Positions 1-14,320 of a stretch of 64,000 nt of DNA are shown piece by piece. Made by a program: the position numbers and the translations under genes. Source of the stretch: Toxonevra muliebris (lineage: Eukaryota; Arthropoda; Insecta; Diptera; Pallopteridae); contig OY829326.1 in NCBI GenBank assembly GCA_963691655.1, forward strand, positions 146,400,998-146,464,997. The letters are read 5' to 3'. The notes under the pieces are model-generated. The model was given only the letters and a program-made list of their open reading frames with translations. It was not told the origin of the DNA and did no database searches. Within the stretch, counting starts at the first letter, position 1, and each line of letters begins with the position of its first letter.

Positions 1-229
1 TAAGTCCTCCGAATTTTCTCATTACTTCACCGTATACTCTCTATTTTAGGTACACCGCATACGATTACATATGTTTAATCTTATACTTTCGTCGTATACT
101 TTGCTCTTATGAAAGAAACTTTGGAATATCTTCTTTACCACAGTCCAAACCCAGCTAGGACTATGCTGAAGACACTAGAGAATGCAGTATTTCACTCAGT
201 ATTAATTCAGCTCACTTAAAACTGCAAGA

Positions 230-468
230 TGTTAAATTTCAGAACAAAATCAATTTATTTTTATTCTTCTTTTTCTGTTTTGTATTACTGCTCTCACCTC
301 TCACTGTTTTCTGTCAAATTTGAAATAGATTCTAATACGACTGCAACTGCAAATGGAGTCATGCAGTCGTACAGTCGTGTAGTTGCCAAATTTTGTTGCA
401 AGTTTGCCGCCCTCTATATGTTGATACCATAAAGAAAAAAAAAATTGATTTTGTTCTGAAATTCAACA
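230..468. mobile_element. Inverted-repeat (MITE-like) element
   Basis: The arm at 230-256 (TGTTAAATTTCAGAACAAAA...) is matched by the reverse complement at 442-468 with one mismatch in 27. The interior of about 185 bp is non-coding. It carries the ATGCAGTCG...GTAGTT motif at 361, repeated at 519 and at 22009. No clear target duplication was found. Confidence 0.6.
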
Positions 469-2625
469 CATGTCACTTGCTGTTGCAGATGCCAACTGAC
501 AGAGTTTGCAATTTCAATTATGCAGTCGCAAGCCTGTAGTTCTCTATGTGTTTATACCATAGCTATGGACAAGTATAGCTATAAACAGAATTGCAGCGTA
601 TTGACGAATTTACGTGGCGTAAAAAAGCTATCAACATAAAAACGCCGAGTCGATGTAAAATCGGGGCGTAAAATTTGGCGGTAGCTGCAGTGCTGTTTCA
701 TCTCAATTCTAAGTTTAATGTTTACTTTTTGACCTTTAAACTTTCTTCTTTTTACGAACAAAGTGGAGCAAAAATCATTCTAGACTTTTTTCTTTGGGGT
801 TATTTGAAGAGAAAAGAAACGGAAAATGCCCAAAAAAGGACTTAAATTTGCATAAGCAATGGAGGCCAAGATTTAAACGATATCATCTTCAGTACCTTAT
901 GGAACCAAATTCAAGGTCCACATCAAAATATTAAAAACATAAAATCATCTTTTTTAATTTAGAAAAATAGTTATAGCTAGGTGATTACTGTAGCGCAACC
1001 TTGTACATACGTTGCCTTAAAATTGCTTTTGAAAAAAAAATTTCCTAGCAATTAAAAATTACACAGACTAACAAATGAAAGTTTTTGCTTGGAACAAATT
1101 AACTGTGGTATAATACTGAAAAAGAATATTGTGTTGAACATTTGTGAATTTTAAGGTCAGAGAAGCTAAGCCTCCTTAATCAATAGGTTAGTATATACAT
1201 TTGAATAGCTAGAGGTTTCATGCATGGGACAAAATTGCTTCTGATGAATAGGTAAACATTTTATGCTTTCACATCAACTCCCCACCTCCTCTCCTTGGAA
1301 CCATTTCTAGAGGTTTTTAGTAAATGCAATGTAAAAAAAAATTCTCAATATTTTTTCCAGTATGGAAATTTGAGAAATGAAAAAGTAAATTTTGAAAACT
1401 TACTAAAAACCCCCGAAAGTGCGAGGAAGGGAGCGGGTTTACGTGAAAAAAAATCAAAGAAAATATATTTGTCTAAAACATTGAGTCTCTAGCTCTTATA
1501 CTTTAAAACTTACCTATTGCTTACATTGGCATGTCAACTGTCAGCTTAAAATTCAGGTAAAAAAAAAACAACAAAACATCCGCTTTTAGAATTAACTCTG
1601 TTGCCAAAACACTGTTGGGCTGTGCAATTAAAGAATCTTTTCTTTCATACATATGTATATTAAAAATCGATTTCACATAGTCTCCTTTTCCATACGGAAA
1701 GTTTTCTTGTCGGCAAGTTTCCAATTTTCTTTTGAACTTGTCACTTGCTTTTCCACACAGCAAGATTTCTTGAGCAATTCTGCCCTTACTTTGTCTGTCA
1801 TTCGTGTTGTGAAAAACTTTTTATTAACATTTTATTAAATAAAAATAAATAAATGGAAAGTGAAATCGGTTTATTGAATAAAAATAAATAGATTTTAATA
1901 CCTGCGTTTTATTCGCCACTTGCTTCTAGTTATGTATAACTAGCAGCAATAATTGTATGGGAAAAAAGTTTAACTACATCAAATTCTATTATGAACTGCT
2001 ATAAGTGAAAAAAGAAGCATAACAGTTTGACAGAAAACAAGTTGAAATCATTGTTAAATATTCTTATAAAAAGTGAAAACTAAACACAATGCCTGCAATT
2101 TACCGCAATAACTGGGATCCATTAAAATCTTTCAGCTCTAGCTGCTGAGCAGTTTCATTGTGAATAACATTATAACGAAATAACTGGCGAATAAAACACA
2201 GCAAATGTTTAGTTTTTCCAATAAGAAGCCAAAATCAATGTGCATCTAACTTAAAATGACAAACAAAATTAGAAGAATAAAAAGAAATATCAAAGAACGA
2301 ACAACACAATAGAAAACTTGCCGGTACTAGCAAGTCCGTACTCATCTCCTCTTGTCTTTTCTCTCGTCTTTCCTCTCTTGCCTACAAACTCGACTTGTCG
2401 ACAAGAAAACTTGCTGTGTGGAAAAGGGGCATAAGCTGGGAAAATAAACTGCGCCGTCTGAGCAGGTGGTATCCTGAGAGAAAATTGGTGAGAGAACTGC
2501 ACAAAAGCAAGCACCTAAAAGTAATAGGATTAGAGGAAATAAATCAGCTTTTGATCCCAAGAATAAAAAAACATATACTGGTTGGTGCTAAAACCTACAA
2601 AACCGGGCAAAACTGGACACAAACT

Positions 2626-2710
2626 ATTGGATGGAATCCATATTTAACTTGTTTGGATTGAATCCAAATTTAACTTGTTTGGATTGAATCCAAAATTTAA
2701 CTTGTTTGGT
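2626..2710. repeat. Tandem repeat, three ~27-bp units
   Basis: The unit TTGGATTGAATCCAAATTTA plus ACTTGT is repeated about three times with small changes. Each unit contains the short palindrome GGATTGAATCC. Confidence 0.85.
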
Positions 2711-3171
2711 CTTGATAAAAATTCGTCCTTTGCATAGTAGTACATGTCATGTAAATGCAAATCTTATAGTGAGATCATATTACTAGAGAGGTTAGTGAAT
2801 GTAGAAAAATTGAAACAAGATGTCGATAAAGACGTGGTATGACTTTGGAGCGACTTTAACAGCACAACATGAATTTAGTTTTTATGATACCGATTTTTTT
2901 CATAAGACCGGGTCTGTCAGTATAGTTTGACCAATTTTAGGCTGACCAACTTTTAAATTAATTTAAAGGGGAATCTTCACTGGTTTTTTATAGTTTGCAG
3001 TCATAAAAATATGTGTAAGAATTTGCAATTCTCAACTCGAATGATGTGGTAGCAAGTGATTCGGCGGGTATGCAGTAGAAATTTCAACTAGAAATTTGAA
3101 ACGCGTTTTCCACGAAACACTTTTTTCGGGGCTGGCTTACACGATTGATTTACAGCAGTTCGAACCAACAC

Positions 3172-3212
3172 CTATATATTTTTTTTTTTTAACAAATATT
3201 ATTTATTTTTTT
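3172..3212 (-). terminator. Candidate distal polyadenylation site for Imp
   Basis: On the minus strand an AATAAATAATATTTG stretch is followed by an A-run and then, about 30 nt on, a GT-rich segment (TAGGTGTTGGTTCG). AATAAA plus downstream GT-rich is the usual arrangement, and it coincides with the edge of the AT-rich, strand-biased tract. Many other TTTATT motifs (AATAAA on minus) lie upstream, so several sites may be used. Confidence 0.3.
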
Positions 3213-4357
3213 TTTTTTTGTTCATAATTTTTCTGTAAATAATAAAACTTGTGTAAAAGAAAGAAAAAAATCAATAAGAATTTAAAATAAAATAAAACAA
3301 AAGTAAACATTTGTTGTTTTTTCGTTTTTAGCTTATATTTTTTTCACAAAATATACATAAACAAAAAAAATTACATTCTTTTCCATTTTTTTTTTTTTTT
3401 TTATTTTTTATAGCATAACTAATATTTTATTTTTAAATATGTAAAATAATATGTAGAGTTCTCATTTCTTATATATTTCTTTTTAATTAATTTACAGCTA
3501 TGGTGCTATGTTTTTAAAACTTATTCAAATAATTAAAACATATTTTTTTTAATATTATTTGTAATATATTGTTAATTATAAAAAAAAAATAATAGTAATA
3601 ATAGTAGTAATAATGACGCAAACATAAAAATAATAATAATAAAAGAAGAAGGAGAACTTATGTTAAAAAAGATTTTAATTTTGGGAAGGGCAACGCGCAC
3701 AAATTGCAATATTTATTGAATGGCTTAAATTATAAACTACTATCACACAGAAAAAACCATCCAATAAATAATTGACAAATTGACGTGTTGTTGATGTTGT
3801 TTTAACATTATTTTCCACTCGTTTTCATTTTTTTTATTAAATTAAAATTGTAATAAAAAATGTAAACTTATAAACAAGTGTTTTTTCTTTTTAGTTGTAT
3901 GTTTGCTTTTGAAATCAATCAAAAAACAGGAAAAATATAAAACAAATTTTGAAATAAACAAAATAATAAAAAAAAAAAACAAAATTAATTTATTTAAATG
4001 TAATAAAGTTTAAATGTAAAGGATTTATGTTTTTTACATTTTAACATTCGCCAGGCAAATATTTATTTTGAATATATGTATAAGTTTTATTTTGAAATTT
4101 TGTTTTTTATTATTTATTGATTGAATTATATTTATTTTTGAAATTTTTTTGCAAAAACAAAATGATTAAAATTATTAAAATTAAAAAAAGGATAAGTTAG
4201 CTTGATATTTTATATAGTTAGCTGTTGGTATTTTTGTTTTCAATCGAAATAAAATTAGATTTTTAATTATTTATTTTTTTATTTTTTAGTTTTGTTTTTA
4301 TCTTTTTTCTTGTTATAAACGTAAACACGTAAACTTATTTCAAAATTCTATTAAAAG

Positions 4358-4430
4358 TATATATGTGTAAAAACATATAAAATATATATATGTATGTAAG
4401 TATATGGTATATATATGTATATATAAAAAG
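4358..4430. repeat. (TA)n/(TATG)n microsatellite
   Basis: Alternating ATATATATGTATGT repeats in the probable Imp 3'UTR. Confidence 0.75.
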
Positions 4431-4803
4431 AAGTATATAAAACAGTAGTATGTATGCTAAGGATTCAGTGTGAAACAATGACGGCAATATAAATATGTTG
4501 TAGTTCAGTCTCCAAGAATTACCGCCGTTCCATACTGAATCCATTTTTTATTTTATAGATTTATTTATTTTTTTTTTCAAACCGGTTTTATATAATTTTT
4601 ATGCAAAATGTTAAGGATCTTTAACGACAAATAAAAAAATAAAAAGAAAATAGTTTTATATTTAAAATAATTGATAATATGCAATATGTATTTACAGGAA
4701 AAGGACAAAATTCATTATTCTATTGTTTTTTTTTTTTCATGGTGTATTTAGTGCATGTGTGTTTGTGTGTATAGTATATGCATAAGCCAAATTAGCTCGA
4801 GGG

Positions 4804-4915
4804 ATAATTTGAAGTCGCATCAAACTATCATTCACAACACATTCATTCTCTTTCAGTGAAAGTGTTAAATAAATTTTTCTGTGAAAATCACAGGCCTGCA
4901 GCGGCTTCAAATTAT
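4804..4915. repeat. Inverted repeat, ~15-22 bp arms
   Basis: ATAATTTGAAGTCGC (4804-4818) pairs with GCGGCTTCAAATTAT (4901-4915) with one mismatch, and partial pairing continues outward. The loop is 82 bp. It would fold in the Imp transcript if this is 3'UTR. Confidence 0.6.
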
Positions 4916-5204
4916 TCTCCGTATGAATTCAATGGAACAAATTTAAATTTCTCGTATAAAAGAATATGTATTTTACCACATGCCTTGTTTTTAAATATGT
5001 GTGTTAATGTTATATAGTTCGTTCCAAAAGAGTTTATACTTGGCATTTAAAATATTTCAATGCAGAAAGAGAGAGAGAGAGAGTACAATCAATTCTGTAA
5101 TTTTCAATCTACTTTTACTCTCGCCAACTAACTACAATTTCTGTAGTTCATAAGTGAGCGTGACCTCCCACATATGAGCCGCTGACGTCTATTAACAACT
5201 CAAC

Positions 5205-6360
5205 CAGTGTTGCCAGAAGCTTCACTTCAAAAATCGTCAAAATTGTAAGAAAAAATGGTTATTTTCGCAAAAAAATCATCATCAGAGAAAACTCCAAAAT
5301 CTACATGTCGTTGCTGCCTGAATTCAACATCTAATTGGTGAAATTAATTTTCGTCCCCCAAATTTTTAAGATGTGACATCAAACTTTGTAATGAATTGAC
5401 TTTTTTTGAAACACACTGTCAAATTTCATATAAATTTTGACAAGTTTACAAGGCTTTGTACGTTTTAATGAAGGCCCTTATTAATTTTTCTTTAGCATAA
5501 ATGCCAACGTAAATACATTTTCTTTCCAAAAATGTTGCTTTGTCTCTAAAATCAATGTTATTAACATCATGAGTTAAATACTCTAATCTTAAAACATTTG
5601 TGCATGGAAAGCATAATCAAAATTGAATCATTGGAAATCAAGTTCAACACTGATATATCTAGTCTTTATTCCTTCAAAAGATGTACCAGTTCCTGACGAG
5701 AAAAGTTTAATAGGTAATGCTTACATTATATTATAGTAGATGCAATGTGTATTGAAATGTGTTCATAATGATGAAGAAAGTTTTTTTTAATGATCATCAC
5801 CAAGCCTTGACTTGTCATCAAATGTTAATGCAAAAGCAGATTAAGGTTGATTGTTTTAGAGCACACTTCTCACAGTATCGAGAATAAAGACAATTGATGA
5901 ATAAACTTAGTCTAGATCGGTGTAGAAATCTTATAATCGCTATTGAAAACCAATTCAATAAAATTGTTAATATTTAAGTTTTTGGAAACTTACTTTTGTC
6001 ACATCATACTATACTTAGTAGTATTGAGTTCAAAAAATAGTCTGAACCACATTTTCTTTCTTTATAATATAAGTAGTTGCTGTTTCAACAGCTTTCTATG
6101 CAGCTTTTTATTAGGGTAAAAATAAATGTAAACCTGTCTATTATTGAGAAGATCTTTGGGGCTAAAGTTTTTTTTGGTGTTAAAAGATATTTTTGTGATA
6201 TACTATATGTATAAAAATGGGAGAAGAGATTTAAAACAAAAAAGTTTTTATGCAGTTGTTGTTGATATAAAAAATCGTCATTTTTGAAAAAAATCGTCAA
6301 ATCGTCATTGGGTCAAAAAATCGTCAAAATTACGTTAAAATCATCGTTCTGGCAACGCTG
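5205..6360. mobile_element. Complete non-autonomous hAT-type element with 8-bp target duplication
   Basis: The left end CAGTGTTGCCAGAA at 5205-5218 is the inverted complement of TTCTGGCAACGCTG at 6347-6360 (one mismatch). Both ends are flanked by the same octamer AACTCAAC (5197-5204 and 6361-6368). An 8-bp duplication and CAGTGTTGCC ends are hallmarks of the hAT superfamily. The 1156-bp interior has no transposase; it has subterminal AAAATCGTCA repeats near both ends, likely transposase-binding sites. It lies inside the probable Imp 3'UTR. The perfect duplication suggests a fairly recent insertion. Confidence 0.88.
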
Positions 6361-9300
6361 AACTCAACAGAGAGAAAGAGTGTGTATATCTGAATATTTC
6401 GATCTCTAAATTACAATGGTGATTTGAGTTTCAAAAACCGCACTCTCTCTCTCCCTTCCCATATAAACTATATTATAGAAAGCGCAGTATAAATATAAAT
6501 TCCTTTGAAACGCACAATATATAATATTTAAATTTTTTTAAATTAATTGCTAGTTCGAAAAAACTATTTTTTTTATTTTTATTGTTTGATTTGATATCAT
6601 CGCTTTGATTGTTTGTATGTATGTATATATTTATATATATATGGGTGTATTTATATTGTATGGTTTACAAAGTTATAGCAAAACAAATAATAAGAAAATG
6701 TCTAAAAATTTTGCTTAATTTTTTTGTTTTTTTTTTTTAAAAATTACACAAGAAATATTTTGTTATCTTGGAAATTTAGTTTCAAAATGGATTGATTCAT
6801 TGAAATTTGAATTTCGTTAATTTTTTTTATATGAATTCAATTTTATTGTTTTATTAAAACAACAATTTAAATTTTTCATGCGATCCATTGTTTATGATTT
6901 ATTTTAATGTAAGCCAATCATTTTTTATGTGTATTCTCTTTATAATTGTTTGTTTTTTACTGCAAAACTGTAAATATATTTATTTTTATGTTTTGTTTTA
7001 GTTTTGTATACATGTATATATAATTTTTTTTTATAGTTTATATGTATATGTATATTTTTTAATGTTTATAATATTGAAGTTTATTTTTATTTTTTTATTA
7101 TTATTACTTATTATTGATTTTTTTGTGTTTTTGCTTTTCCTCTTCATCAGATATTTTTTAATATAGTTTTCTGTATTATTTTTACTGGTAATAATGCAAA
7201 TATCTGGTTATAGTGCTAAACATAGAGTTTTTTCTTTCGTTTTATAATTTCATTTTAATATATATTCTATAAGAGTTCTAATAATTTTTATGGTAGATTT
7301 CAGTTTTATATGTTTTGTTTTTTTTTTTTTTTTTGTGTTATTGATTTTCATTTCCTCTTTCAGTTTATTCCTCTTTATTTTTTTATTATTTTCAACCGAA
7401 TTCTAATGGTTTTAAAATTTTCTGTTGATTAAATTTTTTTCATTTGCGTAATTTTATTTTATTTTTCGAGTGAATTTTTATGTTTTTTTTTTGGGCAGTG
7501 TAACTCCATTTTATTTTTAATGTAGTACCTTGTTTCTACTGCTATTCATTTTCATGTTTGCTTATTTTCTTTGCAAATTATTAAAATAATATTTCTTTTC
7601 ACTCTCAGAGCTTTGAGTTTTTTTTGTGTGCCTATGATTTCAAATGGTTCTGTTTTTGTATTTTGATTAAAATTTCTATACTCCCCTTATTGATTTCCAA
7701 TGGTCTCTTGCTCAGTTTCATATAGGAGAGGATTTATTTGTATTGGTTTTTTTCGTATTACCATTCTCTCTTTTCATTTGTTGTTTGATTTTGTGTGAGG
7801 TCTAAAATCGGGTTTGTGTCTTTGCTTAAATTGAGTTTCGTACAGATCTCGCAATTTGTTTGTGTATTTTTGTTTTTTATTCTCATTTTGCGTCCATGTT
7901 TTTTTCTTTCTTGTTGTTGGCTTTTATTTTTGTTATTTTACTATGAACTATTATGTTTCGTGTTTGCTTTTGTTTCAATTCATTAACATATTTTTATGTA
8001 TTTTCTTAATTTTGTCATTGGGTCATTTCGATTACATTTTCTTTTCATTTTATTCATTTTTAAATAGTATTTCGGTTTTTGTTGTTGTATTATACAATAG
8101 AGTGGCTATGGCTGCTGATCTTTTCCCATTATTTTTTGAATGCATACTTTTATATCGTTATTTTCTGTCCTTACTTTTAATTTAAATATCATTTTGTTTT
8201 TAAATAAATTATTTGAAAAATTAAATGAATGAATTTCATTTAATTTCTTTTTTTTCATGATTTTGTACTGATATTTGTACATGCGCTTCAATATGTAATG
8301 AAAATTCATACCAATATTTATGTTTTGGAGTTGTGCATACATATCAATGTATGAAATAGAAATATTGAAAAATTTTGATATCTGAATATTTATATATTTT
8401 TGTTGAAATTTAATATATCAGACACAGTCGTAACAAGCATACATTGGTAGCGATAGGCAACGATTCAAACACCAATAGTGTTTCATCTCCCATATGTTTC
8501 GAAACCATTCTTTAATGGTTTGTTTCCGCAATTTGCGTTATGTAGCATAGTGAGAGAAACGTAAATCGTGCATTCATTTGAGAAGGAATAACATTAGTGC
8601 TGCAAAATAAAAATAGTAAAATCGCATGAGAGCGTCACGTGAGAGCTCTTCGTTAAAGTAAACAAATATTTTTAAACACATGTGTATATCATACTATAAA
8701 AAAATGTTTATATAGTATGACTTTACTTTTCAGAGTACACATTTTTATGTCATGCTTTTTTTGTTAACTGGTTTTCCTCGATATATTTAGGGCACTTTTG
8801 CATATCTCTCACATAACGGTAAATCACATAAAGTGAGAGCTCATGTAAACACTACCTTCAATTTTCCTATAAAGCAGCTACTTAATACGTATGAATGTTA
8901 CTAATGTCTGTTTATTCTTATTATAATTTCGTCTTTAAAATAAACTGCATTTTTGTTGTTGACTTTCATTATTTTCAATTTGTTTGCGTTCTGTGTGCAT
9001 TTTTTCCTGTTTCTGTATAATTTTTACCTGCTGCTTGAGTGTTGCGTACAATTTTGGATAGTATTCTGTAAAATTCGTGTGATAACTTGGAATTTTTTTT
9101 TTTGGGAAATGTTGGGAAGATTTTTAAAATTTTTAAATTTAAATTTTTTAGAGAAAAGTAAAACTATTTTTAGTTTTATTTTTACGTTTTTTTTTCATTT
9201 AGGAGTGCCAAAATAATTTAATTTTTAAAAGTTTAAAAAATAATTTAATAAATAAAAAAAAAAAACATAAAATTTTAAGAAATAAAAGTTTATCACACTT

Positions 9301-12300
9301 AATTTTATCAGTACTTGGCACAACACAATGTTTCTTTAATTTTTTTTTAAGTTTCTTAACATTTTACGCTTTCAATTTTTTATTTGCGTTCCTTTCAAAA
9401 ATAATTTATAACAACAAAATTTGCAAGAATTCCATTTTGTATCAAAACTTAAATTAACTTATGTTTCAAACATAAAGAAAAGAATTAAATTTTTGTTTTA
9501 TTAGTAAGTTTTCACGTTTATGTTCGTTTGTTTGCTTGGTTGACGTTTCACAAAAATTCATTCTGATTCATTTTTAATAATTTTTTCTCACTTTGTTTTG
9601 TTAAAAACAACGATATAAATAGCCTCTAAATACTAATAAATATAAACTTTTCCTTATACTTGCTTTCCTTTTCGTTTTTTGTTTTATTTAATAATATCTT
9701 TTGTAAAAATTTGTTTTTTTTTAGTTTAAATTTTCAAAAATTATTTTTTTGTATAAAAAATACTTCAATTCTTATGAATTTTCTCAAAATTCTTTAAAGT
9801 TTCACGCAATAATTTTAAATTCTAGCGTCACTAGTCACTAGCAGATTTCTTGGACTCTTTTTACTTTTAAACCTTTCGAGCTGTTATCGAAACAAAAAAG
9901 TTACTATTCGCATTTGTTTTTGTTTGTTTGTTTGTTTGGTTTGGTTTCGATTTCTTCTTTCTCCATGTACTTTTACTCCTAGTATATAAAGTAATCATAA
10001 GTTTTTGTTTTGTTTTTGCAGCGTAATCATAACTTTTCACTCTTCATTTCATTTCATCTCCTTTTTTTCTTAATATATATAATATATTAGGAAAAAATAC
10101 TCTTGCTCTTTGCTTATATTTAAATTATATATTATTTTTTTCATTCTTTTTTTCCAAAAAAAAAGTTTCAACAAAATAAAATATATTTAGAATAAATTTT
10201 ATAAATATATATATTTTAAAATATATATGTATAATGCATGACTACAAAATATTATATACATTATTAAAATTTTTGCATATTCATTTCATATCTTCTAACT
10301 CTAAATACCCATTTTCCGCGTCTTCGTTTATTCAAAACAAAAAAAAAAATATATTTTTTTTTACTTCTTTCGTCTTTTAAATTTTCAAAATCTTTAGTAT
10401 TTTCCATTTTGGTATGTTCGTACGATTTTGTAGTATATTGAATTTAAATTTGGGAGTTTTGGTTATCGTCAAAAAAAATTCTTGGAGTGTATAGAATGGC
10501 GTATGATGGCTTCTCAATGTAAAAAAGCGAGCATGAAACATATTCAACGGAGAGAGAGAGAGTGAGTGAAAGAGAATGAGGGTGAGAGAAACATAAGAGA
10601 CCCAGTCATTCGTAAAGTAGGGGAAGGTGGGTAAAATGGGTAACTTTTAGCAAAATTGGGATTGTGAGGAAAAGATAAACGATAGCAGAGCTAATAATGA
10701 AATTTGCCGCGAATTCCCAAGGAATTAAAAAAACAGACTGTTGTATTGGTTCTACCAAAGAATTATAATAAAAATTTTCTCCACTATGGGGCAAAAAGCG
10801 TCATTTGATTGAAAATGGGTCCTCACATTTTTTTAATCGGATAAAAAAAAAAAACAATTGTGTTTTTAAAAACACTTATTTTAACTGATCTTTAAAAAAA
10901 CATTGTAAACCCGATACTAAACTCATAGTTAGAGTCACTAGACGTTCAGAAGAAATGTTAATGGTTCATGGCCAATTTTGTCCCACCTCCCTCCATTATC
11001 GATAAGAGCAAATTGGCAGTAATTGTAATACAAGGCGCCACACGTTCTTTAGAGCTTACTCCATTAGAATATTTTTCTTTTCTCTAGTTAGTTAGTGCTA
11101 TTGTGGTATGAAGCTTAAACTTGCACTGTGTAAGCTCAATCAGTTCAGCAAATGACATTTTTTTGCTCTCCACTAAGTAGCTGTAGTGCAGTGAACATTT
11201 TTACTGAAGAAAAATTTTTCAAAATATAAACTTCAAAAGCTTTGGGTTTGTTGTTTGAGATAAAGTTGTTCCTTATCATAAGATAAACAGTACAAATAGT
11301 GGGGACACCTTTATTTGTTAACAAAGTCACCCAAATCATATTATCTTTATGTTCGTATTATTTTAAGAAATTTACTAAAATAAAAAATGTTTTAATTTTG
11401 TCGGAGTGTGTAACTTTCTTCAGTAAAAATTTTCATCACCTCTTTTTTCAGTATTGCACTACCGTCAATTTATTGCAAAAGGAGTGTTGGTCTAGGCTTT
11501 AATTTATTTATTTTGTTGCAAATGATTACTTTCTTTTTGAGTCATAGTTTTGAAATGAAGTCAGTGTCGGTTTTGTAATTCAAAAGTTTAACACTGAGTA
11601 ATTATTTGGGTATTTAACTGTTTTCAGTTGAAGTGTGATTGGATCTAGTATTGAAAACATTGAAACTAAAAATCAGAGTCTGTCTGAATATTGTATTTTT
11701 AGTTTTGAATTAAGAGACTTTCAGTTTCACTGCTGATTGCTATATACATACATATGTATGTTTCAGCACATATGGGCGCGAAAGTGATATGTTTCTATAT
11801 TTTTTGTTTTTAGTTGGATTTTGTCTCAGAAACGCTTTTATTTTGTATCAATAATTGATTTTTGTTTTTCGTTTGTTTGTTGGTTTGTTTTTGCAAGTTT
11901 TGTTTGAGTGTCAAGTTTTAGTTTTTGAAAATATGGTTTTCTTTTTTGCTTTGTAATTATTTGTTTTTTTTTTTCTTTGTTTTCTTGGAATTGTTTCTCT
12001 TTATATTGTAATTATTTTTTTCAATTTTATATAATTATTTGTAGTGTACAATTCTTTTCTTCATATACCTATATGTATATATTATTTTCTTGTTTTTGCT
12101 TAGAATTTACAAAATGATTTTTGTTGGTTTTAGTTACATTCTTTTTACTTATAATTTTTGTTGTTTTGTTATATTTTTCTTTAATTATGTTCAATTTTAT
12201 TTTATAATTATGCTTTTAGTTTCTTCTATTATTTATTTTATTTTGCTTTATGTTTTTAAGAAGATAATGCACTTACATTGAGGTATTTAATTATTTCTTC

Positions 12301-14320
12301 TTCATTCATTTTATATTTTCTTCCTTTTCTTTTTTGCATACATTTTACAGATTTTGCTTCTTCTTTATTTAGGTTTTTTTTTTTGTTTTTAGTTACATAA
12401 AAATATAACGTTGTAATTTAATTGGTACCAAAAAAAAAGTATAACTTTTTTCTTTCCCTTTTTAGTTAATTATTTTTACCAAGATGAAAAAAAAACACAA
12501 TCGGCGCTAATCTGATTATCCAGTGGAATTAATTGTCTTTTCCTCTTGATTTTCACATAAAACCGCAGGGAACTCAGGGCTATTCAGAATAGCGCAGTTT
12601 TTCTTTCTCTCCTCTTTTCTTGAAATTTTGAAAAATTTATTCTCTTACTCTTTTTATGTTGTTTTTGTTTTGCCGAAATGTTTTTTGGTGGAGTTTTTGA
12701 AAAAAATTTTGTTGCCGAAATGGTGGTTGTTGTTGTTCTTGATCTCATGTACAGTGGTATAAAAATTGTAATTGTCAAAAAAAAAAAAAATCAAAAAAAG
12801 AAAAAATAAAAGATATTGTACCATGTGGAAGGTATGTGTTATAAATTTATAAAAGTAAACAATGAGCTACAATTTAAAAAATTGTAATTTAACAAACATT
12901 TCCTCTTTCTTTCTTTACCTAAGTTTCTTCTTTAAAACAAATTATTAGTCAAGCTTTCAACTATAACAGTAAATATAAATGTGTTTAAAATTACAACAAC
13001 GGAAACTACTTTTAAAGTTAAAGTTAAAAAAAAAAACAAAAAAATTGTTAAACAATCTCTATGTATGTATGTGTATAAAAAAATTATCAATTGGGCTATT
13101 GTAAAATTTAAATTGTAAACAATTTAAATTCTATGTTTGTAAAAAAATTTGATTGTTTGCTGCTCTTTCTTTTATTTTATATATTTATATAGACTACTAC
13201 TGTGTATATATTGTAACTATTTTGTATATTGTATATATTGGTTATTTAAAATCATTCAATACTTTAGTTTGTTGTGTGTTTAGGGGTAAGGATCATCAAT
13301 AATATTTATAAAAGAGTGTAAAAAAAAAACAAATTACAATTACTTTACAATTTTAGTTTAGTTTAAAAAAAAACACATTAAATATTTTCATTAACATTTC
13401 AGCACCGTTTTCAAGGCAAACGCATTTCTCAATATAGTTTTCTTCTTTCTCACTTAAAAATTATTCGTTACAATTTATTAGTGTTGTTTAAAAAAAAAAA
13501 AATTTTAAATCTTTTTGCTTTTTTTTTCGTTTTAGTAAAAACTAAAATTTCAAAGAAAAAAGTTCGGTCTGTTATTTATATTGTTATTATTATTGCTGTT
13601 GTATTTTTTAATACATGCTCTAAAATTTAATGCCTAATAGTAGGTATTTGTTTTTAAATATTTATTGGCAAAACTATTGCAGCATGAAACCTTCTATTTA
13701 ATAAGATTTTTTTTTTTTTAATTTTGATTGGCTTAGTCCCACTATGCACTTGAGAGTACCGGAGTAAATTTTCGTGTAGCACTGGACTCCCTTTTGCAGA
13801 CAGACACCTTTTCTCTCTTAATCAAACCAACTGATCTACCGAAGTAGAGAGCTTGTTACCATAGAGTTGAGAGAGAATATCTCAAGAGTAGTTAGAATTG
13901 CTTAGGATCAACACAACTCATTATTTGAAACAAACTTTTTTTTATAAAATCGTATAAGTATGCATGTGTGGCTTTCATAAGTTTTATTTAATAGAGAGAG
14001 TGAAAGAGAGAGAGAGAGAGCTTGGGTGTGCATAGTACAATAAATACAAATTACTCTTATACATGTGCACATGTTTATAAACAGGAATGAGCTTTATAGC
14101 TATTTATATGTACATATATATGTATGTATGAAAATTCTAGAAAGTGAAATAAACACCGATCATTGATTTTGGATTATAAATAATCACTTGAACTTCTTTT
14201 TATATTTTTTAAAATACATTTTTTAATGTTATTGTAATTAATCGCTAACTATAGGGAACGTGGGGAAATGATAGTCTCTCTCAAGTGGCAACCGAGAGCA
14301 AAATTTGTTTTTCCTCACTG

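Larger units (their letters stand above)
1..3170. other. Downstream flank, no gene seen
   Basis: No coding region is supported here. Contents: an inverted-repeat element at 230-468, short inverted copies near 1697-1763 and 2388-2425, and a tandem repeat at 2626-2710. The ORF at 2395-2661 (88 codons) shows no recognised motif and overlaps open frames on the other strand. Confidence 0.6.

Noticed and set aside
2395..2661. 88-codon plus ORF
   Set aside because: Runs into the tandem repeat at 2626-2710 and overlaps two open frames on minus; no recognised motif.
7795..8185. Phe/Leu-rich membrane-like ORFs
   Set aside because: Translations of T-rich DNA within the probable 3'UTR; no homology or codon structure.
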